This document shows positions 32,821-41,509 of a stretch of DNA of 64,000 nucleotides, piece by piece. The notes below the pieces were generated by a model, which had not been told where the DNA came from, did not search any database, and was given only the letters and a program-made list of their open reading frames with translations. Each line of letters starts with the position of its first letter. Within the stretch, counting starts at the first letter, position 1. The position numbers and the translations under genes were made by a program. Source of the DNA: Pomphorhynchus laevis (lineage: Eukaryota > Acanthocephala > Palaeacanthocephala > Echinorhynchida > Pomphorhynchidae); NCBI GenBank assembly GCA_012934845.2, contig WNNJ02001118.1, forward strand, positions 1-64,000. The letters run 5' to 3'.

Positions 32821-34419
32821 CTAACAACAAACAAGAACAGCAAAAGTCAGATAATTAGTTAATTGTTGAAATTGAATTGGATTTGGCGTTTGAAGCACGG
32901 CATAGATGTTGATTGGCAGATATGAATAGGCAGTTGATTCCACGAGAGAGGAGCAGCCACAAACGAAGGAGCGGAAGCCAAAAGAGGTAGAGTAGTTTGG
33001 GACATGTAAAAGAAGGGAATTACGGGAACGCAGAGCACAATACACAGTCCGAGAATTGTCGAGAAAAGGAAGGTTGAGAAATGAAGGGGTATGAGAAGTT
33101 ATAAGGCGAAAAGCAATGATAAGAAGACGAATTTGAATACGACAATAAATGGTAGGCCAATCAAGAGAAACAAGATAGTGGGATGTATGATCAAAACGAC
33201 GAAGACGGAGGAGAACTCGGACGGCAGCGTTGATGATGCGTTGTAAAGGAAGAAGAGTGGATTTAGGTGAGTTGGAAAATAGACTAAGACAGTAATCAAG
33301 TCTTGAGAAAAGAAGAGAAGATATGAGAGTCATATAAGAAGGGAAATCGATCAATCTACGAACTTGACGGAGATTGCGGAGTATCAAGGTAGATGAGCGT
33401 AATTTATCACTAACGAAATGTTTAAGTGAAAGTCGGTTGTCGAAATGAAAGCCTAGGAAAACGAGATTATCAACGATAGGAAGAATTGTTGAATTTAATG
33501 ATACGGAAGGAGGTTCTATGCCGAAGCGTCGATGTAGGATCCACATAATTTTAGATTTATCAGGATTCAGAGAAAGGCGAAGGGAAGAAAGATGATTGGA
33601 AATTGAGACAAGACAGCTGGAAACAGAAACACTAAGATCATGAATACGATAAGCAGGTGCGTGAGCATAGATGAGAATGTCATCATCATATTGCATAACA
33701 TGGAAGTTAAATTTATGAGAAATCGAAGACAAGTTACCGAGAAGAAGAGAGAAAAACATAGGGCCTAATACGGAGCCTTGGGGAACACCGGTCGGGATGA
33801 ATGAAGGATGGGAGAGAGAAGAGTTAGAATAGACGCGAAATGTACGGTTTGATAGATATGAAGAAAACCATGATACAGTGGGTAAAGAGAAGCCATAATC
33901 ATGACGAAGGCGATGACGAAGAATCGAGTGATTGACGATGTCAAAAGCAGACGATAGATCAAGAGAAACTATGACACTACATAATTTATGATCGCGCGAG
34001 ATGAGTAAGTCATTATAAACTTTAAGACAGGCAATTTCAGTAGAGTGATTAGAGCGAAAAGCGGCTTGGAAGGGAGGAAACAAGTTAGAGGAAAAGATAT
34101 ATGTATTAATTTGCTTGAGAACGAGACGCTCAAGGAGTTTAGAGCGGGTTGGGAGAAGTGAGATTGGACGGTACGAAGATGGTAGTGAGGAGTCGAGAGA
34201 TTGCTTTTTGATGAGAGGACGAACAGTGGCGCATTTCCTCATAGAAGGAAATGTACGGCTACGGATGGACGAATTGAACAATGTGGTTAGGAAGGGTGAG
34301 ATAGAGGAGCAGATATTATTAGGTAATGACAGCAGAACCGAAGAGACTTCATCAGATGAAACGGGAAGAAGGTGGAATAGATCTGGGAGGGAAACATTTA
34401 AAGAGAAGCGAGGGTACAA
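32821..34419 (-). CDS. LINE A reverse transcriptase
   Basis: A 532-codon uninterrupted frame. RT motifs in order: RPLIKKQSLDS and YRPISLLPTRSKLLERLV (motif 1/2); FQAAFRSNHSTEIACLKV (2a); VIVSLDLSSAFDIVNHSI (A); TGVPQGSVLGPMFFSLLLG (B); MQYDDDILIYAHA (C, with YDDD instead of the usual YADD); LNPDKSKIMW (D); LVFLGFHFDN (E). The thumb and C-terminal region SLLFSRLDYC and AAVRVLLRLRRFDHTSHYL follow. Upstream codons to about 34515 are also open. It is the best-preserved retroelement frame in the window, but separated from its endonuclease by the PLE-A insertion. Confidence 0.85.
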   Translation of the reverse strand: MYPRFSLNVSLPDLFHLLPVSSDEVSSVLLSLPNNICSSISPFLTTLFNSSIRSRTFPSMRKCATVRPLIKKQSLDSSLPSSYRPISLLPTRSKLLERLVLKQINTYIFSSNLFPPFQAAFRSNHSTEIACLKVYNDLLISRDHKLCSVIVSLDLSSAFDIVNHSILRHRLRHDYGFSLPTVSWFSSYLSNRTFRVYSNSSLSHPSFIPTGVPQGSVLGPMFFSLLLGNLSSISHKFNFHVMQYDDDILIYAHAPAYRIHDLSVSVSSCLVSISNHLSSLRLSLNPDKSKIMWILHRRFGIEPPSVSLNSTILPIVDNLVFLGFHFDNRLSLKHFVSDKLRSSTLILRNLRQVRRLIDFPSYMTLISSLLFSRLDYCLSLFSNSPKSTLLPLQRIINAAVRVLLRLRRFDHTSHYLVSLDWPTIYCRIQIRLLIIAFRLITSHTPSFLNLPFLDNSRTVYCALRSRNSLLLHVPNYSTSFGFRSFVCGCSSLVESTAYSYLPINIYAVLQTPNPIQFQQLTNYLTFAVLVCC

Positions 34420-34519
34420 GGGGGCTGTCGGTAGTAGGGAAAGTAAATTAGATAGCTTAGTTTGTAGATAAGAAGAGAATTCATCAGGATTTATATTACA
34501 AGAAGTAGATGATCGTGAA

Positions 34520-35213
34520 AGAATTGATTAAATCAGCTAACTGAGTCTACGTATTGTTATATAATTATAAAATAAACAAAACATAATAATGCTAAATCAA
34601 AATTTAATAATTAAATAATAAAATTAATAATTGTTTTTAGATTTTCTATAATTTTAATCAAGTTAAAAAATAAAAATAAAAAATAAAATTTAAAATAAAC
34701 GTCATTTTTATGAATTGACTAATAAATAACAGGCGTTGTATCAGAATAAGAATTAGAGGTCATCAGGAGGAACTGCTATGCTATCAGGTTTCGGCCCCTA
34801 ACTCCTCTACCCAACATAGCAGCGGGGCCAAATACATGCTAATGATGTATTTCCTCTGAAATAACTATCTAGTATCTTATTCTAATGCAAAGTATATTAT
34901 TTATTATTCATCCATAAAAATTTGCCACTTAAGAGTTTAAATTTATTCTTTATATTATTGTGTTGATTTATATATTTTACTATTTTCTGCTTGATGTTAT
35001 TTTTATAGTAACCTAGTTTAAAATATGTATCTATTAAATTATTTAAATGATTTTTAAGAAAGCCAATATCATTACATATTGTTGCAATTCTTAAAATTTC
35101 ATTATTTAATGTATTATATTTTATATTATATGGTATGCATGAATGCTCATGCAAAAATATGTTTCTTGTAAATTTAAATATGTCATCTTTACGATATAAA
35201 TTAATAGGAGTTT
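34520..35213 (-). mobile_element. PLE-A copy 2, 5'-truncated, inside LINE A
   Basis: Minus strand: C-terminal PLE-A coding end (35154-34897: HEHSCIPYNIKYN, ATICNDIGFLKNHLN, GYYKNNIKQKIVKY, stop after LWMNNK), then the tail with CCCCGCTGCTATGTTGGGTA, GGGGCCGAAACCTGATAGCA, TTCCTCCTGATGACCTCTAA, TTATTTATTAGTCAATTCAT, ending TACGTAGACTCAGTTAGCTG ATTT. The RT ORF ends about 35 residues past GYY with no GIY-YIG. Any target duplication is at most ~2 bp. Confidence 0.8.
34897..35154 (-). pseudogene. PLE-A RT C-terminus
   Basis: An 85-codon frame ending in a natural stop: LRIATICNDIGFLKNHLNNL, FKLGYYKNNIKQKIVKYINQ, then GKFLWMNNK. The same end is seen in the (+) copy near 11970 and the (-) copy near 41890, showing that the family's protein really ends here and lacks a C-terminal endonuclease. 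Confidence 0.7.
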
Positions 35214-36398
35214 AAGATTTTCCAATGAGATTTAGAGTTGGAAGATGACTCGAGTTGATTTCGCCAAAAGATAGTACGTTTAGTACGTATAAGAATAAGA
35301 TGTGAACGGCGTAGAGAAAAGTAGGAATCACGGAGATTTGGAGTGAGTGAGTTGGGAGAACGTTTAAGAAAGCGATTATACACACGAAAAGAGTGACGGA
35401 GTCGACGCTTAGAAACACTACAGTCAGAATCGAACCAGAGAGCATTGCGCAAGCGCTGAGAGCGTCGGAGTCGACTAGGCAAAAGTTTATTGATGAAGGC
35501 ATAAGTTCAGAATCAAACAGAATGCAGAGATCATCGGGAGAGAGATAGTTAAGAGGAAGTGAAAAGAGTGAAGAATTGAGTAAGGCTGTGCAGAAGATAG
35601 AGATATCGAGAAGCTTCCAGTGTCGACTTAGTGTAGATAATGGTAAAGGCGGAGAAGGAGGATGGGGACGAGTAAGAGTAAGAATGACAAGGAAATGATC
35701 GGACAAACCAGGATCAGTAATTGACAAGGAAGTATAGTCATTGAAGCAGTTAGGAACAGCAATGATGTCGAGAGCACCGCCGAGAATATGAGTTGGGCTT
35801 GTTTGAAAGTAATTTATAGTTAAAATCAGAAAAAAGATTAGTTAAAGTGATAGAGTCAGAGTCAGACGAGCGATCAACACGAATGTTAAAGTCACCGAGA
35901 ACAAAAGAAGGAGTATAAGGCAATGAACAGTGAGACATTAGATCTACAAGGTCGTTAAAGAATATACGTGATGGGCAACTGAACTGGACGGTATACAATC
36001 ACAAGTACCAGAGGGAAAGGCGTTGATAATCTGCATATGAGTAATTCGAACGAAGTGTAACGGATGTTAACGTTGATTTTACGTAAAGACATTGGGTGAC
36101 GAGCAATGGCAACAATACCGCCATGGTTAGAAGCAGTAGATGTATGATATGCAATTTGACGAGCTGATTCAACTAGAGAACAACCAGAGCGCCATAGACG
36201 ACGAATAGCAAGATCGTCGGAGTCAGAGTGCCAGGATTCGGTAATGCAGAGTATATCGATAGATAATTGATCGAAGATATCGAGAAGCATATCAGCTTTA
36301 TGAAGAATACAGCGAGTGTTGAATAGACTAAGACGAAAAGTATGCTTAGGAGCGAGATTGACTAGCGAAGAAGACAAGGGGGAGAGATGGGACGCCAT
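35212..36398 (-). pseudogene. LINE A AP endonuclease
   Basis: Four overlapping frames together cover an APE-type endonuclease: FRLSLFNTRCILHKADMLLD and DILCITESWHSDSDD (36398-35955), SFELLICRLSTPFPLVLVIV YRP, then FVLGDFNIRVDRSSDSDS (35998-35750), LSDHFLVILTLT (SDH motif, 35727-35212), and the linker NALWFDSDCSVSKRRLRHSF (35482-35201). All hallmark residues are present, but at least three frameshifts separate them. Confidence 0.75.
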
Positions 36399-36399
36399 C

Positions 36400-37743
36400 G
36401 AATTTTTGGCCTTGTGTGTACAACGTGAAAATTTCCGTTGATTTGACGTATAGATAAGGATGACTCGCCGTTTGTTTCACGTCGATGTTTCTCAATGCGA
36501 GCTAAATTGAGCTGGGCGATATCAGAAGGGGAGCGGTCAGGAAAGATACGGCAAGTAGATGGAGTGGTAAGAAGTTTAAAGCGTTGAGAGAGTACAGAAG
36601 AGGCATGTGACCTATGTCGGAAAACGATTTTTATGAGTGGAGGACTGAGATGATTGGATTTAGTGGTTTTGTTTAAACGAATAAAGATACAGTATCGATA
36701 TTATTGAAAAGGGATGGGTTATCATCAGAAAGAATGGTTGCTAGGATAGAGCTGAAAGCAGATACATCATCATCGAGGCGAGATTGTGGATAAGCAGATT
36801 CGGAAAGTTTTAAGTTTGATATGAGTATACAGCGATCGCGCGAAGGAAAACGATTTCGTGGAAGTGGTGGACGGACAGAGCTGGTAGGAGTCGAGGCAGA
36901 AGAGCAGATAAACGTGGGAATGACAGGGATGCTAAGTGAAGATTTAAGATAGTTTGGAGCATGTGTGACAGGAGTGGAGTGTTGCATCGGTTGATCGGAG
37001 ATGTTACAAGAGATAATTTTGACGGAAGGATGTAAATTATTGATAGGTGTTACGGTTGGAGCATGTGTGACAGAAGTGGATTGTTGAATAGGTTGAACGG
37101 ATATGTTACTGGAGATAATTTTGACGGAAGGATGTAAATTATTGCGAAATGATACGGTGGAGGTAGGGTAAGGAGTACGTAAAGAGAAGAAAGAGGTATG
37201 AGATGTATTTAGATGTGGGGATGAATGGGAAAAATGAGGTACGAGATGAAGGCCTTTACTGTTTGCATTGTTAGGAATATGAAGATTAAGGGAAGTTTTA
37301 TCCGTAGTTAAAGGAGGAGTGTGTGTGAGAGAAGTTTCAAGAACGGGTTTCATAGATGACGAAGGAGTTAGTAAGCAAACGGATGACGACGATAGCTTGG
37401 AAGATATGTTGTCATTTGTTGATGTTCCATGTATAACAGCGGTCTGAGTCGACTGAGAGATATCATCAAGTTCATTTATTGAGCACAACTCTGTTTCGTT
37501 AGCGTTCAGAACGTCTCCATCGTTTGAGTGGTCATTCTTCATAAGCTTACCTACGCGGGCAGCACAACAGAAGCCGCGGAGGAAATTCCGATTTGAAACG
37601 TTGTCTTCGTCAGTGAAAGAAATGGCGACGTGAGTCCAAACATTGCAGTTCTTGTTGTCGCATCCAATTTGCTTTTCGATGTAAGCTTCCTTGACAGACT
37701 TGAGTTGCTGGCCGACATTTTCAGTTAGCTTTCTCTTTGCCAT
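36400..37743 (-). CDS. LINE A ORF1
   Basis: ATG at 37743 opens 356 codons to 36673. A frameshift near 36690 leads to a further segment to ~36400. N-terminal zinc finger IGCDNKNCNVWTHVAISF ... FLRGFCCAARVG (C-x4-C ... C-C), shared with LINE B and LINE C. The middle is Ser/Thr/Pro/His-rich and contains an internal ~40-residue repeat (NNLHPSVKIIS(S/C)NISVQP twice). The C-terminal part PPLIKIVFRHRSHASSVLSQ, RFKLL.TPSTCRIFPDRSPS resembles the RNA-binding second half of CR1/L2 ORF1 proteins. Confidence 0.7.
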
Positions 37744-37985
37744 AATACAATGTTAATTAGTTAGTTATAATCAAGAATGTTTAAACTCCGTTAGATTGCA
37801 AGTAGTTAGTTGTAAGTAGTTCGCGTTAGTTGTAAGTAGTCGTTAGTTGTAAGTAGCAAGCGGATGTCGTCGATGGTTGTCGTTGGTTGTCGATGGTTGT
37901 CGATGGTTGTCGATAATTGTCAAGCGGATAGTCGTCGATGGTTGTCGTCGAAGGTTGTCGTTGGTTGTCGTCGTTTTTATTGTAA
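37744..37985 (-). promoter_or_regulatory. LINE A 5'UTR with minisatellite repeats
   Basis: GTTAGTTGTAAGTAGTT repeats (37795-37860) and GGTTGTCG(A/T)T / GGTTGTCGTCG repeats (37860-37980) directly precede the ORF1 start. Tandem 5'UTR repeats commonly serve as internal promoters in LINEs; that role here is an inference. Confidence 0.6.
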
Positions 37986-38335
37986 TTTGCGGAATAATTG
38001 TATTTACTTAAGATTGTAAGTAACTTTAATCAACAATTTTTATCAAGTAACCAATATAAATGTTGTTAGAACTGACCTTACATTCAGCTTTTGGACATGG
38101 GAATTGGTACCCAGTGTTGTGCAAGTAGCTTTAAATCGTACAATTTTTCAATGTTGTGTGGCTAAGTTTGAGGCTCTTATAATATATTCTCAATTTTATT
38201 ATTTTTCTGATGTAATTTCATTAGATAACGTAATTTACTTTCTTGCAAACGGAATGCAAATGTGTATTGGCCAACTTAGTACACTATTTATTCATTAGTA
38301 TTTGTATGCTGATGTATGCAAATGCGTCAGTATAC

Positions 38336-38374
38336 AAATAGTGTATTTATTATTATTTAAATAATACACTATTT
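38336..38374. repeat. AT-rich inverted repeat
   Basis: AAATAGTGTATT and AATACACTATTT are complementary arms around a 15-base AT loop. TACACTATTTATT also occurs at 38279-38291. Confidence 0.6.
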
Positions 38375-38420
38375 ATTGGCGAGGTTCATTAGAGATTTAT
38401 ATAAATAAAAAGGGGTTTTA

Positions 38421-40127
38421 TTAATAGCTATATATCCGAGAAAATGCAGCTGAAAAATCAAGAAAAAGACTAGCACTTAAGAGTGCTAGTCTCTTAAGTT
38501 TCTTTTTGGTGGCAGGAACGCCATTAAAGACAACCACCTGTGATTTAGAGGAGTTTAAAATAAGATTGGACTTGGGTAACTGGTCTTTTAATCTTAAAAA
38601 TATACGGTTGATGTCAAATATTACATCTTTGCACCTGCGTCCAGAGAACAAGGCTATGGTATCATCAGCATATACCACTAGATGTTGATCACGTTTAAAA
38701 TTCTTGAATAGAACAATGGATGCAGCAAGATATAAGATAGGAGAAAGTGGGGATCCTTGAGGTACACCCGTAATAGGGTAGAACTGACGCGCATCAGGGT
38801 CGTCTTCATAGTAGAACCGCTTGGTGTACAGCAATATCTCCACCCTGTTAACAATTCTCGCAGGCAACCCAAGGGACCTGAGAGAGGAGATAACGAAGGG
38901 AATTGAGATCCGGTCAAATGCAGCTGAAAAATCAAGAAAAATAGCCACAGCAAGCTGATGACTATTATCCTGACAAAACTGATGTACTTCATCAATTGAT
39001 GAATGGACCGAGCGCCCTTTGACAAACCCATGAAAACATGGTGGGATCCAATTATGCCTACATAGATGATCGCGGATTCTACGCGCATGCGCTTTCTCGT
39101 AGATGGATATGACGGCGTTTTGTTACGAGATGTGCCGCAGATCTTTAGGACAAGTGATTAATCTCTTTTTAGGTAAAAAAACTCGACGGCTGATGTTGAT
39201 GTCCGCTATGTCAGACGGGGAGGCTAGTAGCATTGTGATGGCGACCTCCTTTCTCTGACTGTATGTCAAAAGCTGACAGACACGAGTGGTGAGTGGCGCG
39301 TGGGATTTGGAGGTGCCCAGGAGTGGTCCCCAGGAGTTAAGGATATCTGTAACAGATAAGTATCTACTCCTGAAATTTCACCAAGGCGGGATTGGTTGGG
39401 AAGATTGAGTAGCTCCATAATTATGTAAGGAAAGTGACTCCTCTAAAACTTTGTCAAGGCCTATGCTACCAATCCAAACCAAGGCTCTATCCTTCCAGCA
39501 AACAAACTTCTCCTTCTTGAATATCTTCCAGAAGGAAGCCTGAGAAGGGTTTAGGTGAGCAATGCTTGCCCTATCCCTGCTCAGCTGGAGCCTATATCTA
39601 GAGCTCCAATATTCATTCGAGAGGATATGTCTGGCGGAAACAGAGAGATTGGAAAGGTGTAACATTTTAGCTAGGACCTTGAGCTTTGTTGGAGTAGGAT
39701 TGTATATTCGACTTTTATAGGTAGTCGAAAGGATCGCGGTAGCTTGCGATGAGAGGTAGGAATTAAATTCGGTCAAACTCTCAATTCCAATTATGGGGAA
39801 GAGTTGGATAGCTGCCTTAAAGAAGGCCACTCTAATAGGGTCAAAGTGAAACCTTCTTCTAAGCAACGTATCGTCCTCTAGCCTCCAGCGAATTAGGTCA
39901 TGAGAAGTGGTCTGTTGTTGACGCGACTGCTCGGTGCAAATGGGTTTCAACAACCACATCTTATGTAGCAGTAATATGTCGAGGAGACAATTTGTTGTAG
40001 AGCAATGAAAGGTTGGGGAAGGTGGTTTATGAATAAGATAGTCGATCCTTGCTCTGCGGAGTGCTGCATTAATCCAACGACCAGTTCTGTCGTTGAAGTC
40101 ATTAAGTAACATGTCATAACGTTTCAC
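38421..40127 (-). mobile_element. LINE D (R1/Jockey-like), decayed
   Basis: Minus strand: endonuclease C-terminal and linker frame 40127-39378 (DFNDRTGRWINAALRRARID, PTFHCSTTNCLLDILLL, then WSSRYRLQLSRDRASIAHL and FWKIFKKEKFVCWKDR), then in shifted frames HGFVKGRSVHSSIDEVHQFC, AIFLDFSAAFDRISIPFVI (motif A), TGVPQGSPLSPILYLAASI (B) and LVVYADDTIALFSG (C), followed by SNLILNSSKSQVVVF. The YADD is intact. The 3' half of RT is missing. The copy ends with a short second LFLDFSAAF segment and a palindrome. Confidence 0.8.
38467..38492. repeat. 11-bp palindrome at the truncated end of LINE D
   Basis: AGACTAGCACT-taag-AGTGCTAGTCT is a perfect hairpin. It separates the RT sequence from a repeated copy of the motif A segment (38430-38465 versus ~38905-38945). 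Confidence 0.75.
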
Positions 40128-40217
40128 GTTTCAATCTTTTAATGTTGGCTGACGATCACTCGATTCGTTTGCTTATTTTTGGCATTTTGTTTTAATGAAA
40201 GACTTTCGTCTTACATC

Positions 40218-40782
40218 AACTGATTTACATATTAGTATTAGTCACTTAATGAATTGAATGGTTAATCAATATGTCTATCTTTCAAATAAATCTAAAATGA
40301 AAAAAGGCATCTAATTTGATTAACGTTCCATTTTCTGTAGCTATTCTATTTATGTAGGTGTTTTCAATTTAGAAACCTACCTATGTTTACAATAAATTGA
40401 GATTATCCAACTAGTCATCTATAGATTTTCCTAATATTATGATGATATACCTGTGCAGTCATTTTTACCATTGAAATTTTGATGACTATTTTATTCTGTA
40501 CGCTGCTTTGAGAACAATGCTGGAAGAATTTTCCAATCCGTTTCACCTATACCATGCAATCAAACCGCATTTTTTGTATATAAATACCTTGAGTCTAGTA
40601 TAATTTTAGTATCATATATGTGCATAGATTCTAGTATGATTTACATATTATGTATTAGTCACTTAAATGAATTGAATGGTTAATCAATATTTTGCTCTTT
40701 CAAATAAATCTAAATGTAAAAAATGGAATATTATTTGATTAATGATCCGTTTTCTGTTGCTATCCCATTTATGTATGTGATT
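40218..40782. repeat. Pair of ~150-bp direct repeats
   Basis: 40218-40362 and 40638-40782 share GATTTACATATTA, TATTAGTCACTTAA, GAATTGAATGGTTAATCAAT, CTTTCAAATAAATCTAAA and TTGATTAA(C/T)G(A/T)TCC, about 420 bp apart. No coding sequence. Confidence 0.75.
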
Positions 40783-40869
40783 TATTCTAAATATTTATGA
40801 GTATCAAGTCCCGATAGTTTCTGCATTTTTTGTATTTATAATATATTTACATGAGCGATTTTTTTGTAG

Positions 40870-40976
40870 GTATGACAAACTTCTCTGGTGCAGAACAATC
40901 CATCTTCCGATCATTCAAAGGATGGTTTAAGTGTCTATCAATGAATTCACTAACAATTATAAACACGAATAAAATG
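40870..40976 (+). CDS. VAT1: VAT-1-like gene, distal exon
   Basis: TTTTTTTGTAG acceptor and ATG|GTAAAT donor bound 107 bases (2 + 35 codons) encoding MTNFSGAEQSIFRSFKGWFK and CLSMNSLTIINTNKM. It corresponds to the VAT-1/VAT1L segment 'YG.aNl..g......l...ww....vnpl.Li..Nk.v'. The exon starts in phase 1, as required after exon d and the missing exon. It lies 11 kb downstream of exon d across the R2-like, EAF-like and LINE insertions. Later exons (GFHLGYL...) were not found. Confidence 0.6.
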
Positions 40977-41050
40977 GTAAATCACAGGCTTTGGTTTTGA
41001 ATGAACCAACTGAAAACAAACGATTTTCATTTGTTAATGTTCAAATTGAG

Positions 41051-41088
41051 TATGAGCACAAGCTGCTGAAATGCAGCTTGTGCTTATA
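41051..41088. repeat. 16-bp inverted repeat
   Basis: TATGAGCACAAGCTGC-tgaaat-GCAGCTTGTGCTTATA pairs over 16 bp with a single G/T mismatch. TGCTGAAATGCA recurs immediately after. Confidence 0.75.
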
Positions 41089-41509
41089 CGTATGCTGAAA
41101 TGCAAATAGACGCTTTATATCCTAAAGCGCCCTGTGTTTTGTGAATGATTTAAAACCTAAATAATAATTATTAAACACATTTATTGATAGTTAACCACAA
41201 ATCAGCGATCTATAGGTTTTCAAAATTATATCACAACGATCGATCATTTTTGTTGGCAGTTCAACAAGTCTTTGTGATTGTTCAGTCGTTTTTGCTAGTT
41301 TATTTTTCAATTTTGCATGTAAAAAACATCGTTTATAATAAAGTAAATAAGTCCAGTATCATCGTCTAATGTGGATATGTGTTATGTGTTAAGTGTTATG
41401 TGAATGATTCTTCCCCGCCAGCCACGGGTATCCAAAAGGATGCCTAGCCGTTCACAAAACTTGCAATCAACTTTCGAATTTCGGGTAATGCCGTCAAATT
41501 GATAATCAA

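Larger units (their letters stand above)
32766..37985 (-). mobile_element. LINE A (CR1/L2-like), nearly full length, split by PLE-A
   Basis: Minus strand, in order: tandem-repeat 5'UTR (37985-37744), ORF1 with zinc finger and RNA-binding-like C-terminus (37743-~36400), AP endonuclease (36398-35212), a PLE-A insertion (35213-34520), RT (34515-32821), and a 3'UTR with the GCGTGCA hairpin and an (ATT)n-type tail near 32766. The frame WKILN at 35215 continues as SILSRSSTS once the PLE is skipped. Same family as the (+) copies at 17.9-20.8 kb and 61.8 kb. Confidence 0.85.

Noticed and set aside
34115-34471. 118-codon plus-strand ORF
   Set aside because: Antisense shadow of the LINE A reverse transcriptase; composition is Arg/Glu-rich only because the opposite strand is Ser/Leu-rich.
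41184-41369. 61-codon plus-strand ORF as a further VAT-1-like exon
   Set aside because: No similarity to the expected GFHLGYL region and no splice borders.
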